44,093 nucleotides of DNA from an uncultured Bacteroidales bacterium (lineage in GTDB: Bacteria > Bacteroidota > Bacteroidia > Bacteroidales > P3), in the NCBI GenBank assembly GCA_900315935.1, contig ONBB01000015.1, positions 1 through 44,093 of the forward strand, given 5' to 3'. Positions 32,468 to 41,600 of this stretch are shown here, in pieces (the first letter of the stretch is position 1; each line of letters starts with the position of its first letter). The notes beneath the pieces are model-generated. The model was not told the DNA's origin. It made no database searches and saw only the letters and a program-made list of their open reading frames with translations. Position numbers and translations under genes: made by a program.

Positions 32468-33600
32468 AACACATAACACTTATCCTCGCCGCCGCGCTGA
32501 CCCTGCTGGCGGCCTGCAAAGAAACCAACGAGGCCCCTGCGCCGCAACCGGAGGTGCCGTTCATCGACAGTGTATGCCTCTATCGCCCCGGCGACTACGG
32601 CTCGGCCAATTGGCGCATCCCTGCGATACTTTGTTTGGACGACGGTACACTCTTGGCTGTCAACGACAAGCGCAAATACAACGAGACCGACCTGCCCGAA
32701 GACATCGACATCGTCTGCCGCCGCAGCACCGACCTGGGGAAGACCTGGAGCGAGCCGCAGACCATCGTGTCCGGCACCGGCCACAAGCAGGGTTTCGGCG
32801 ACCCCGCCCTTGTCCAATGCGATAACGGCGATGTGCTCTGCCTCTTCGTCGGCGGCAACGGCCTATGGGCCTCCACCGAGGCCGACCCCATCCGCAGCTA
32901 TGTCTGCCGCTCGACCGACGGTGGCCTTACCTGGAGCGAGCCCGAAGACCTCACCGCCCAACTCTGGGGGAGCCAATCCACCAACACGGCCTGCCGCTCC
33001 TACAAGGCCTCGTTCTTCGGCTCCGGCAACGCCCTGCGTCTCACACAGGGGCCGCACAAAGGGCGCATCATGGTGGCCGCCGCCATGTGCCGCAAGACCG
33101 CCCAGCGGCTGGACAACTTTGTCGTCTACAGCGACGACAACGGCCTCACCTGGCAGGTCTCCGACAAGGCATACACCGGTGGCGACGAGGCCAAGCTCAT
33201 CCAGCTGAACGATGGCTCGGTCCTAATCAGCGTCCGCCAGTCGGGAGCCCGCGGGTGGAACCTCTCCACCGACGGCGGGCAAAGGTGGGGCTCGCAGTCC
33301 ACCTGGCCCGAGATGACCACCAACGCCTGCAACGGCGACATGCTCCGAGTGAACGACACCCTCATCCTCCACAGCCTTCCCAACTCCATGCAGCGCGAGA
33401 ATGTCAGCCTCTTCTCCTCCACCGACGAGGGTCGCACGTGGCATTCGCCCGTCGCCCTCTTTGAGGGTCCCTCGGTCTACTCCTCGCTCACCCTGCTGCC
33501 GGACGGCACCCTCGCCGCCTACATCGAGCAGAACCCTTCGGGTGCCTGCGAGTTGTGGTTCTACCGTTTCAACCTCGCCTGGCTGCGGCAATCCATCTGA
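32464..33600 (+). CDS. Exo-alpha-sialidase, lipoprotein (GH33-like)
   Basis: 378 residues. Lipoprotein signal with lipobox LLAAC (Cys18). The RIP motif WRIPAIL (first catalytic-site Arg) and at least four Asp-boxes of the form S-x-D-x-G-x-T-W are present: RSTDLGKTWSEP, RSTDGGLTWSEP, YSDDNGLTWQVS, SSTDEGRTWHSP; a degenerate fifth is STDGGQRWG. This is the six-bladed sialidase propeller. Surface sialidases release sialic acid from host glycans; export to the outer surface is inferred. Start at 32464 gives the signal peptide and an ATGA overlap. No sialic-acid uptake or catabolic genes occur in the window. Confidence 0.88.
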   Translation: MKHITLILAAALTLLAACKETNEAPAPQPEVPFIDSVCLYRPGDYGSANWRIPAILCLDDGTLLAVNDKRKYNETDLPEDIDIVCRRSTDLGKTWSEPQTIVSGTGHKQGFGDPALVQCDNGDVLCLFVGGNGLWASTEADPIRSYVCRSTDGGLTWSEPEDLTAQLWGSQSTNTACRSYKASFFGSGNALRLTQGPHKGRIMVAAAMCRKTAQRLDNFVVYSDDNGLTWQVSDKAYTGGDEAKLIQLNDGSVLISVRQSGARGWNLSTDGGQRWGSQSTWPEMTTNACNGDMLRVNDTLILHSLPNSMQRENVSLFSSTDEGRTWHSPVALFEGPSVYSSLTLLPDGTLAAYIEQNPSGACELWFYRFNLAWLRQSI

Positions 33601-33629
33601 AAACGAACCCCCCTCCCCCCCCACCGTTC

Positions 33630-33710
33630 CATAAGCTTCCATATCCTTCCACGGCCTTTGTATTCCCCTACCGTTCCCCTACCATTCCCCTACCGTCCCC
33701 TTAGAGTCCC
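33630..33710 (+). repeat. 11-bp-period array upstream of purA
   Basis: Inverted copy of the dnaK array: CATAAGCTTCCATATCCTTCC, the units CCGTTCCCCTA, CCATTCCCCTA and CCGTCCCCTTA, then the box TTAGAGTCCC. It has one unit more than the dnaK copy. Lies 100 bases upstream of the purA promoter and after the sialidase stop. Confidence 0.85.
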
Positions 33711-33809
33711 GTCGCCCTGCCACCCTCGCTTGCCAAGAGGAGGTGGTGGGGTGGGGATGTAGTGTATGTGCCTGTGGGAGAGGATTTAGGGCGGGTGTGG
33801 GAAAATATT

Positions 33810-33841
33810 TTTGGCTGTTTTATAAAAAAGTTGTACTTTTG
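33810..33841 (+). promoter_or_regulatory. Promoter of purA
   Basis: TTTG (33810-33813) and TACTTTTG (33834-33841), 20 bases apart, a perfect consensus 22 bases before the purA start. Confidence 0.85.
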
Positions 33842-33863
33842 CACCGCAATTAATACTGAAAAA

Positions 33864-35156
33864 ATGACAAAGATAGACGTACTCCTCGGACTGCAATGGG
33901 GCGACGAAGGCAAAGGCAAGATTGTCGACGTGCTGACTCCCGAATACGATGTAGTTGCCCGATTCCAGGGCGGTCCCAATGCGGGCCACACGCTTGAGTT
34001 CAACGGCACGAAGCATGTGCTGCATATCATTCCCAGCGGCATTTTCCACCAAGAGAAGATTAACCTCATCGGCAACGGTGTGCTGATAGAGCCGCGCATT
34101 TTCCGCCAGGAGATCGAGGCGCTGACGGAGAAGGGTGTCGATGCCACCCGCAACCTGTATATCAGCAAGAAGGCGCACCTGATACTGCCGACGCACCGCA
34201 TGATGGATGCGGCGAACGAGCAGGCCAAGGGCGGTGCGAAGATAGGGTCGACGCTGAAAGGCATCGGACCGGCCTACACAGACAAGATTGCCCGCAACGG
34301 GCTGCGGGTGGGCGATGTGCTGTCGGCGGACTTCGTGGAGCGCTACGGCCAGCTGAAGCGCCAGCACCTGATGATGGCACGCGCCATGGGGTTCGATGTC
34401 GACGCTTTCCGCATCGACGGCCTCGACTTAGGCCAGTACGAGCAGTTGTGGATGGAGAGCCTCGGCACGCTGAAGCGTTTCCGCTTCGTCAGCAGCGAAT
34501 ACTTCATCAACCAATGCCTCCGCGAGGGCAAGAAGGTGCTCGCCGAAGGTGCACAGGCGATGATGCTCGACATTGACTTCGGCACCTACCCCTTCGTAAC
34601 CTCGAGCAACACCATCACTGCCGGCGTCTGCACCGGCCTCGGCGTGGCTCCCAGTGCCGTGGGTCGTGTAATGGGCATCACCAAGGCCTACTGCACGCGT
34701 GTCGGCGCAGGCCCATTCCCCACCGAGTTGTTCGACGAGACGGGCAAGCGGCTCTGCGAGCTGGGGCACGAGTTCGGCGCCGTCACCGGCCGTCCGCGCC
34801 GCTGCGGATGGATTGACATCCCCGCGCTGCGCTACGCGTGCATGATTAACGGTGTTACCGACTTGTTTGTTACCAAGCCCGACGTAATGAACGACTTCGA
34901 GCAGGTCTGTATGTGCACCGCCTACGACATTGACGGCCGCGAGACGGAGGAGATACCTTTCGAGTACAACACGGCGGAGATACGCCCGGTGCTGACTGCG
35001 CACGCGGGCTGGCAGCAGTCGCTGCAGGGCATCACCGAATACAACGCCCTGCCGGAGCGGCTGCGCGACTACCTGGCTGAAATCGAGCGACGGACGGGTG
35101 TCCGCATCGCCGCTGTGAGCATCAGCCCCGACCGCAAGGACGTGCTGTTTAAATAA
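33864..35156 (+). CDS. purA: Adenylosuccinate synthetase
   Basis: 430 residues, normal length. It converts IMP, GTP and aspartate to adenylosuccinate, the first committed step of AMP synthesis. Motifs: LLGLQWGDEGKGK at the N-terminus (GTP-binding loop, catalytic Asp and Lys), GGPNAGHTL (catalytic His), STLKGIGPAYTDKIAR, EGAQAMMLDIDFGTYPFVTSSN, TRVGAGPFPTEL and TGRPRRCGW. The ATG at 33864 is chosen because it follows the promoter by 22 bases; an in-frame ATG at 33762 lies upstream of the promoter. The PepSY-like gene follows after 51 bases. Confidence 0.97.
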   Translation: MTKIDVLLGLQWGDEGKGKIVDVLTPEYDVVARFQGGPNAGHTLEFNGTKHVLHIIPSGIFHQEKINLIGNGVLIEPRIFRQEIEALTEKGVDATRNLYISKKAHLILPTHRMMDAANEQAKGGAKIGSTLKGIGPAYTDKIARNGLRVGDVLSADFVERYGQLKRQHLMMARAMGFDVDAFRIDGLDLGQYEQLWMESLGTLKRFRFVSSEYFINQCLREGKKVLAEGAQAMMLDIDFGTYPFVTSSNTITAGVCTGLGVAPSAVGRVMGITKAYCTRVGAGPFPTELFDETGKRLCELGHEFGAVTGRPRRCGWIDIPALRYACMINGVTDLFVTKPDVMNDFEQVCMCTAYDIDGRETEEIPFEYNTAEIRPVLTAHAGWQQSLQGITEYNALPERLRDYLAEIERRTGVRIAAVSISPDRKDVLFK

Positions 35157-35207
35157 ACCTTTTGCAAGAAAACGCCCCGAAGGCATACTCAAATAGAAAA
35201 CAACGAC

Positions 35208-36263
35208 ATGATGAAAAAGATAGCCTTAGTCCTCGCGATGCTGCTGCCCCTGGTGGCGGCTGCCCAGACGAAAGTGAAGGAGACGGCGGTGCCCCGCTCG
35301 GTAATCCTCGCATTGGAGAAGACCTACGACTCTTATAAGGTACGCACGTGGTACCAGGCCCCCGGACAGTACATCGCCGAGGTGGTGATCGACGGCCAGG
35401 ACGGCCGCGCCTATTTCACGGCGAGCGGCGACTGGCAGTACACGGCGTTCCCAATTAGGTTCGAGGAGTGCCCGACGTTGATGACGGCGTTCTTCACGGA
35501 CAACTACCCGGGCTACCGCGTGAAGAGCATCGACTACATCGAGGAGATGAACGGCGACAACTACTACCGCATGATGATTATCAAGAAGGGTATCGCGGAG
35601 CGCGACTATGAGCTGATTTTCGACACGCGCGGAAAGCTGATGAAGAGCAATGCCCCCGACCCTGCGGCGGTGAAGCGCGACTACTACACCCACACGAATC
35701 CCGACGCGACGGACGCGGAGGTGAGCAAGGCGACGAAGACGGAGACGAACCGGCAGGCGAGCCGTCCGAAGCCGCGCACAGACGAGCCGATGGTGGTGCA
35801 GTTCGCTCCCAACGAGGCGGCGGTGGCGGACTTCGAGAAGTCTATCGGCTCGAAGCGCTGCAAGACGGGTCCCGAATGGATCAACCGCAACGACGAGTAC
35901 GCTGTGGCCTACTTCACGGACAAGCAGAAGGTGGAGAAGGAGGCTGTATACGACATCCATACGGGCACGCCGATCATGATTGGCAAGGTGCTGCCCCGCG
36001 ACCGCTACAACAACGGCATCATGAAGTACCTGGCCGAGAAGTTCAACGGCGAGAAGTACAAGGTGGAGAAGATGGTGGTGTACGAGTACAATTCGAAGTA
36101 CCGCGGCGCCGACGGCAAAAAGCCCAAGCCGTACACCTACGTGGTGGTGAGCCAGAAGGTGAAAGGCTCGCGCGAACCCAAGTTCATCCGCATGGAGTTC
36201 GACAGCAAGGGTCAGTTCACCAATCTCCTTGCCCAGCCCCTCGACGAGAAGGACGTGCAGTAG
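35208..36263 (+). CDS. Periplasmic PepSY-like domain protein
   Basis: 351 residues. Signal peptide (MMKKIALVLAMLLPLVAAAQ) then beta-alpha units of the PepSY-like (BLIP-related) type common in Bacteroidota: VPRSVILALEKTYDSYKVRTWYQAPGQYIAEVVIDG with AYFTASGDW..TAFPI, and a related second half (AAVADFEKSIGSKRC ... YAVAYFTDK). A Lys/Pro-rich linker separates the halves (residues about 170-200). These proteins are thought to bind or inhibit other proteins or to sense envelope stress; no substrate can be inferred. The stop is 7 bases from the stop of convergent mfd, with no terminator between. Confidence 0.65.
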   Translation: MMKKIALVLAMLLPLVAAAQTKVKETAVPRSVILALEKTYDSYKVRTWYQAPGQYIAEVVIDGQDGRAYFTASGDWQYTAFPIRFEECPTLMTAFFTDNYPGYRVKSIDYIEEMNGDNYYRMMIIKKGIAERDYELIFDTRGKLMKSNAPDPAAVKRDYYTHTNPDATDAEVSKATKTETNRQASRPKPRTDEPMVVQFAPNEAAVADFEKSIGSKRCKTGPEWINRNDEYAVAYFTDKQKVEKEAVYDIHTGTPIMIGKVLPRDRYNNGIMKYLAEKFNGEKYKVEKMVVYEYNSKYRGADGKKPKPYTYVVVSQKVKGSREPKFIRMEFDSKGQFTNLLAQPLDEKDVQ

Positions 36264-36270
36264 GCATCCC

Positions 36271-39200
36271 CTACCCTGCCAACTCTCCTATGATGGCGAT
36301 GGCCTGGGAGATGGACACTACACGGTCGACCGACAAGCTCAAACGGTCGGCCGTTTCCTTTAGGCGTGCGCGGCGCTGGTTGTCCTGGGCGAATTTGATT
36401 ACCTTCATGAAGTTGCCGCTCTGGTAGAAGGGGCTCTGCGGGTTGCTGACCAGGTGCAGCACCATGCGTTCCTGCTTGAGCACTATTTTTTCGATGCCGA
36501 ATTCCTTGGCCATGCGGCGGAGGGTGATGGTGCGTATGAGTTCGTCTGTGGCGGAGGGTACAGGTCCGAAGCGATCCTCCAGTCGTGTGCGGTAGGCGGC
36601 GAGCTCCTCCTCTGTACTGAGGTCGTTGAGTTCCTTGTACAGCAATAGGCGCTCGGAGACGGAGGTAACGTACTCGTCGGGCAGCAGCACCTCGAGGTCG
36701 GTCTCGATGGTGCACTCGCGCACGTATTCTTTTCTCTCCTCGGCCTCGGCGGCGAAGAGCTCGGCGAAGTCGCTTTCCTTGAGTTCCTCGATGGCCTCGT
36801 TGAGGATTTTGTGGTACATGTCGTAGCCCACCTCGCTGATGAATCCGCTCTGCTCGGCACCGAGTATGTTGCCTGCGCCGCGGATGTCGAGGTCGCGCAT
36901 GGCGATGTTGAAGCCGCTGCCGATGGTGGAGAATTCCTCGATGGCCTTGAGGCGTCGCTGAGCGTCGTCGGTGAGGGTGAGATAGGAGGGGATGAGGAGG
37001 TAGCAGAATGCCTTGCGATCCGAGCGTCCCACACGGCCGCGCATCTGGTGCAGGTCGGAGAGGCCGAACTGGTGCGCATTGTTGATAATCATGGTGTTGG
37101 CATTCGGTATGTCGAGGCCGTTCTCGACGATGCTGGTGGCTACCAGCACATCGATGTCGCCTTCGAGGAAGCGCATCAGGGTCTCTTCGGCGGAAGTACC
37201 GTGGCTCCCTTCGTCGCCCAGGGACTTCCGCCCGTCCATGCGTCCGTGGGCCATAGCGACGCGTGCATCGGGTACCAGCCGCTGCACCAGTCCTGCCATC
37301 TCGGGCAGGTTCTCCACGCGGTTGCTGATGAAGAAGGTCTGCCCCCCACGGCTCATTTCGTACATGATGGCGTCGCGGATGAGTTCCTCGCTGTAGTCCG
37401 AGAGTTCGGTTTCGATGGGCTGTCGGTTGGGCGGCGGGGTCTGGATGACGGAGAGGTCGCGCGCGCCCATGAGTGAGAACTGCAGTGTGCGCGGGATAGG
37501 AGTGGCGGTGAGGGTGAGGCAGTCGACGTTGGCCTTCAGCTGCTTGAGCTTTTCCTTCACGCTGACGCCGAACTTCTGCTCTTCGTCTATAATCAGCAGG
37601 CCGAGGTCCTTGAATTTAAGGTCTTTGTTGGTGATGGCGTGGGTGCCGATGAGGATGTCAATCTTGCCACTCTCCACATCCTTGAATATCTGCGTCTTCT
37701 CTTTGGCGGTGCGGAAGCGGTTGAGGTAGTCGATGCGGACTGGCATACCTTTCAGTCGGTCGGAGAATGTGTTGTAGTGCTGGTAGGCGAGGATGGTGCT
37801 GGGCACAAGGACAGCCACCTGCTTGGAGTCGCAGCATGCCTTGAAGGCGGCGCGGATGGCCACTTCGGTCTTGCCGAAGCCCACGTCGCCGCATACCAGG
37901 CGGTCCATCGGGGCGGCATCCTCCATATCGTGCTTCACGGCAACGGTGGCCTTCAGCTGGTCGGGCGTGTCTTCATATTGGAACGATGCCTCGAGCTGCT
38001 GCTGCAGCTCGCCGTCGGCGCTGTAAGGGAAACCCCGGCTGGCCTTGCGCTTGGCGTAGAGGGCGATGAGGTCTTTGGCGATATCCTTCACCTGGCGCTT
38101 GGTCTTCTGCTTGAGCACCTGCCAGGTGTTGCTGCCCAGTTTGTTCAGCTGCGGAGCCTCGCCCTCGCGCCCCACGTAGCGGCTGATTTTGTGCAGACCG
38201 TGGATTGATATATACAGTACGTCGTTATTCTTGTATATCAGACGGATAAGCTCCTGACTCTTGCCGTTGTTGGTTACCTTCTCCAGTCCACTGAAGCGGC
38301 CTACGCCGTAGTCGATATGGGTTACGAAGTCGCCTGGCTTCAGCTCGAAAAGTTCCTTGAGCGTCATCGCCTCGTGGGCGGCGTTCAGGTTCTTGACCGA
38401 ATACTTGTGGTAGCGGCCAAACAGTTCGTGGTCGGTGTAGCAGAGCACTTTCCGCTGGTGGTCGATGAAGCCGTGGGAGAGCTGGAAATTGGATATTGAA
38501 TAGGGGAAATTGAATGATTCTCCGTTTTCGCCGAATATCTTCTGCAGGCGGCGTTTCTGGCTGTCGTTGCTGACAAGGATAAGCAGGCTATAACCCAGCT
38601 CGGCATATTGCCGCAGGTTGGATTCCAGCAGGTCGAACTGCTTGTTGAACATGGGCTGCAGCTCGCTCTGCGCCTCGATTCGTGTGGCATTGGTGAAATA
38701 GTGGCTGTTGCCGTACTCGACAATGTTCTTCTCAAGGAGCGAACGGAGCAATTCCTGCGCGCCACAGCTGATGTCGGAAGCCTCGGGCAGGGTGCCCGCA
38801 ATGGGGTGCGATGTGTCGGCCAGACGCTCATCGCGAGCGCGCTGCGTATTCTCCAGCACGCGGTCGGCGGCTTCGCAGGCTTGCATGAGGCTCTGAATCC
38901 ATACGGTGTCGGTCGAGGCCAGATAGTCGGCCAAACAGACACGGCTCTCTTCCGTCAGCCCATGCTGCACGAAGTCGGGCAGCACGTCAGCGCGGTCCAC
39001 CTGCTTGACAGAGAGCTGGGTGGCGGCATCATAAGTGCGGATAGAATCTATCCGGTCGTCGTAGAATTCGAGGCGCAGCGGCAGGTCGGAGGCGTAGGAC
39101 CATACATCCATGATGCCGCCACGGATGGCAAACTGGCCGGGCTCCACCACGAAGTCTTCACGCTCGAAGCCCCGTTCCTCCAGCCGCTCGGCCACCTCCC

Positions 39201-39663
39201 ACAGGTCGGCCTCCATGCCACGGGTGAAGCGCAGGGTGCCGGCGGTGAGGGTGCGGTTGCCCACCACCTTCTCGGCCAACGCCTCGGGCCACGTTACCAC
39301 CATCGCTGGCTCGCCACTGCCGAGGGTCTTCACCACCTCGCTGCGCATCAGCACATTGGCATTCTCGGTTTGCTCGGTATCGTAGTGGTATGCCTTGCGG
39401 TAGGAGGTGGGGAAGAGCAATGCGTTGTGCAACGCCTGCAGGTCGTTCTGCAGATAGTATGCTTCCTCCTTGGTGGGGGCTATGACGAGGTGCGATGCCG
39501 TGGGGCGGCGCAGGGCCGCGGCGGCGATGATGACAGCGGGCAGGGAGCCCGTCATGCCGTCGACGTGCAGACGAGCACCGCTGGCCTGCAGGTGATTATG
39601 AAGAGTTTCGACCAGCGCGCTGTCGCGGTAGAGGTCGGTCAAAACGGTTGCTTGCTGGCTCAT
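36271..39663 (-). CDS. mfd: Transcription-repair coupling factor Mfd
   Basis: 1130 residues. It displaces RNA polymerase stalled at lesions and recruits UvrA. UvrB-like N-terminal module (ADLWEVAERLEERGFEREDF, FAIRGGIMDVWSY), RNA-polymerase-interacting CarD-like domain (LKPGDFVTHIDYGVGRFSGL), RecG-like helicase with Walker A CGDVGFGKTEVA near residue 595 and Walker B LLIIDEEQKFGV, then ARDLSVIQTPP, GRVGRSDRKAFCYLL and a C-terminal TRCF domain. A short low-complexity insert (38486-38520, NFPYSISNFQ) precedes the conserved HGFIDHQRK. The start overlaps the MATE gene stop (ATGA), so the two are coupled. Confidence 0.97.
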   Translation of the reverse strand: MSQQATVLTDLYRDSALVETLHNHLQASGARLHVDGMTGSLPAVIIAAAALRRPTASHLVIAPTKEEAYYLQNDLQALHNALLFPTSYRKAYHYDTEQTENANVLMRSEVVKTLGSGEPAMVVTWPEALAEKVVGNRTLTAGTLRFTRGMEADLWEVAERLEERGFEREDFVVEPGQFAIRGGIMDVWSYASDLPLRLEFYDDRIDSIRTYDAATQLSVKQVDRADVLPDFVQHGLTEESRVCLADYLASTDTVWIQSLMQACEAADRVLENTQRARDERLADTSHPIAGTLPEASDISCGAQELLRSLLEKNIVEYGNSHYFTNATRIEAQSELQPMFNKQFDLLESNLRQYAELGYSLLILVSNDSQKRRLQKIFGENGESFNFPYSISNFQLSHGFIDHQRKVLCYTDHELFGRYHKYSVKNLNAAHEAMTLKELFELKPGDFVTHIDYGVGRFSGLEKVTNNGKSQELIRLIYKNNDVLYISIHGLHKISRYVGREGEAPQLNKLGSNTWQVLKQKTKRQVKDIAKDLIALYAKRKASRGFPYSADGELQQQLEASFQYEDTPDQLKATVAVKHDMEDAAPMDRLVCGDVGFGKTEVAIRAAFKACCDSKQVAVLVPSTILAYQHYNTFSDRLKGMPVRIDYLNRFRTAKEKTQIFKDVESGKIDILIGTHAITNKDLKFKDLGLLIIDEEQKFGVSVKEKLKQLKANVDCLTLTATPIPRTLQFSLMGARDLSVIQTPPPNRQPIETELSDYSEELIRDAIMYEMSRGGQTFFISNRVENLPEMAGLVQRLVPDARVAMAHGRMDGRKSLGDEGSHGTSAEETLMRFLEGDIDVLVATSIVENGLDIPNANTMIINNAHQFGLSDLHQMRGRVGRSDRKAFCYLLIPSYLTLTDDAQRRLKAIEEFSTIGSGFNIAMRDLDIRGAGNILGAEQSGFISEVGYDMYHKILNEAIEELKESDFAELFAAEAEERKEYVRECTIETDLEVLLPDEYVTSVSERLLLYKELNDLSTEEELAAYRTRLEDRFGPVPSATDELIRTITLRRMAKEFGIEKIVLKQERMVLHLVSNPQSPFYQSGNFMKVIKFAQDNQRRARLKETADRLSLSVDRVVSISQAIAIIGELAG

Positions 39664-41072
39664 ACCTCGCCGTCTTTAGGGCCTGCCTCCTTGCGGGGAC
39701 GGCGCACAGGTGCCACATATCCCGGACGGAACACCTTCAGCTGGCTCCACAGCAGGGCGGCGGCCAGCACAGCGCCCAGCACGTCGCACACCATGCAGGT
39801 AACCCAAACGCCCGTCAGGCCGTCGCCGCCAGCGTTGACCATCAGGGCGGGGATGACGAACATCAGCGGTATGAGGAACAGCACCTGCCGCGAGAGGCTG
39901 GTAGTGATGGCAATCCAGGGCTTGTCGATGCTTTGGAAGAACTGCGAGTTGGTGATGGTAAAGGCGATGAGCACCATCATCACGTTGAGGTAGCGCATGG
40001 CTGGCACACCATGGTCGAGCAGGGCGTCGCTGTCGGTGAAGGCGCGCAGGATGATGCGCGGCATGAGCAGGGCCAGCAGGGTACCCAGCAGACCAACAAC
40101 GAGCGAGACACGCATGGTGAGTGTGTAGACATGCCGCAGGCGGTGGTTGTGGCCGGCGCCGTAGTTGTAGCCTGCAATGGGCTGCATTCCCTGGCAGAGT
40201 CCAAGGATGAACATGACGAGGAACGAGAGGTAGGTGTTGACGATGCCGTAGGCACCCACGGCCAGGTCGCCGCCGTAGCGTATCAGCTGCTTGTTGAGCA
40301 GAGCCACCACGAACGAGGCGGCAAAGTTCATCAGGAAGGGGCTGAGACCGATGAGCAGTATGTTGCGGAAAATGTAAAGCTTGGGAGCCCAGATGTGACG
40401 GTGGAAGCGGATGAATGAGTTGCGGTTGAGGAAGTGCGCCACAGCCACGACGGCGGTGGTGGCCATGGAGAGGGTGGTGGCCCACGCCGCACCGGCGATG
40501 CCCCAGCCCAGCACGCTGATAAAGAGGGCATCGAGGAAGATATTGAGGATGGCGCCACCGGCCATAATCCACATGCTCTTGGTGGGGTAGCCGCTGGCGC
40601 GGATGAGGCCCGTGAGGTTGAAGGTCAGCGTGGTGAGGAACATGCCGGGCAGCACAATCTGCATGTACTGGCGGGCATAGGCGATGGTGTCCGGCGAGGC
40701 ACCGAACATCTCCAGGATGCGGTCCATGAAGAGGTAGCCGCCGGTAACGAACAGGAAACCGAAGAAAAAGGTGAGCAGCATGCTGTTGCCCAATATTTTC
40801 TCCGCCCAGCGGATGTCCTTGCGGCCGAGGACGATGCTCATTCGGCTCGAAGCGCCCACGCCCACCAGCGAGCCCAGGGCATGGATGATGTTCATGATAG
40901 GCAGCGTGATGGCGAGACCAGCGATGGCCAACGCGCCGACATACTGGCCGAGGAAGACTCGGTCCACGATATTGTAAATCGAGGCCACCACCTGCGTGAT
41001 GACCGCCGGCAGCGCATACTGCCACAACAGATGGCCTATCGGCTTGGTTTCCAGTTCTTGTATCTTGTCCAT
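39660..41072 (-). CDS. MATE family efflux transporter
   Basis: 470 residues with about 12 hydrophobic helices in two halves. N-terminal MATE signature PIGHLLWQYALPAVITQVVASIYNIVDRVFLGQ and GVGASSRMSIVLGR; second half FLMNFAASFVVALLNKQL and GICQGMQPIAGYNYGA-like LGLCQGMQPIAGYNYGAG. MATE proteins export drugs or organic cations using Na+ or H+; the substrate is unknown. The start at 41072 (MDKIQELETKPIG) gives the family N-terminus; an ATG at 41120 would add an atypical extension. First gene of a MATE-mfd operon. Confidence 0.93.
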   Translation of the reverse strand: MDKIQELETKPIGHLLWQYALPAVITQVVASIYNIVDRVFLGQYVGALAIAGLAITLPIMNIIHALGSLVGVGASSRMSIVLGRKDIRWAEKILGNSMLLTFFFGFLFVTGGYLFMDRILEMFGASPDTIAYARQYMQIVLPGMFLTTLTFNLTGLIRASGYPTKSMWIMAGGAILNIFLDALFISVLGWGIAGAAWATTLSMATTAVVAVAHFLNRNSFIRFHRHIWAPKLYIFRNILLIGLSPFLMNFAASFVVALLNKQLIRYGGDLAVGAYGIVNTYLSFLVMFILGLCQGMQPIAGYNYGAGHNHRLRHVYTLTMRVSLVVGLLGTLLALLMPRIILRAFTDSDALLDHGVPAMRYLNVMMVLIAFTITNSQFFQSIDKPWIAITTSLSRQVLFLIPLMFVIPALMVNAGGDGLTGVWVTCMVCDVLGAVLAAALLWSQLKVFRPGYVAPVRRPRKEAGPKDGEV

Positions 41073-41190
41073 AAACAGCGTTTCAGGAATGCAAATAATT
41101 ATATGATAACGCGCGCACAAGTGAAATATTGCACCTATAACAAGAATTTAGAATATCAAAAATTATATATCGCCACGGACACATCAGGAC

Positions 41191-41212
41191 ATCATTCCCC
41201 TACCGTTCCCTT
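41191..41212 (+). repeat. Short remnant of the 11-bp array family
   Basis: TCATTCCCCTACCGTTCCCT contains two units of the CCGTTCCCCTA type seen at dnaK and purA; no clear boundary box. Lies 70 bases upstream of the cobalamin-riboswitch promoter. Confidence 0.6.
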
Positions 41213-41259
41213 GGCGGCCCTGTCGAGAATATTTTTTTCGCCATATCATTTTTATTTTG

Positions 41260-41267
41260 TATTTTTG
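41260..41267 (+). promoter_or_regulatory. Probable -7 box (TATTTTTG) of the riboswitch transcript
   Basis: Perfect -7 box ending just before the predicted aptamer. TTTC instead of TTTG at about -33. Confidence 0.65.
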
Positions 41268-41275
41268 CCGCCGTT

Positions 41276-41438
41276 TTGGTCGCCCTTATGGGGTGTCAAA
41301 AGGGAAGCCGGTGCAAGTCCGGCGCAGTCCCGCTGCTGTAAGCTCGAGAGTTGAGGACCAATCTGTTACGTCACTGTGCGACGCCATAGCCGCATGGGAA
41401 GACCGGTGCCTCGCGAGCAAGCCAGAAGACCTGCCAAA
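41276..41438 (+). promoter_or_regulatory. Cobalamin (B12) riboswitch
   Basis: The conserved core reads GGGAAGCCGGTGCAAGTCC, GGCGCAGTCCCGC and CTGTAA, and ends in the B12 box AGCCAGAAGACCTGCC (41420-41435). These elements and their spacing are those of the adenosylcobalamin/hydroxocobalamin aptamer. It lies 160 bases before the secreted protein at 41601, implying repression of that gene when B12 is plentiful. The expression platform (41440-41600) was not resolved. Confidence 0.95.
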
Positions 41439-41600
41439 ACGCACATCATCGGTACCGCTTTCGAGGAAAAGTGACCCGACCGCAGTCTCTGCCCATGCTC
41501 GTTGTGTCGAGAAGACGGCCTGCGCTCTCCAGTTTTTCCCCGATTGATGTTTGCCGATACTGTGTTGGAAAACAAAGTATTAACATAAACAGTATCAAAA

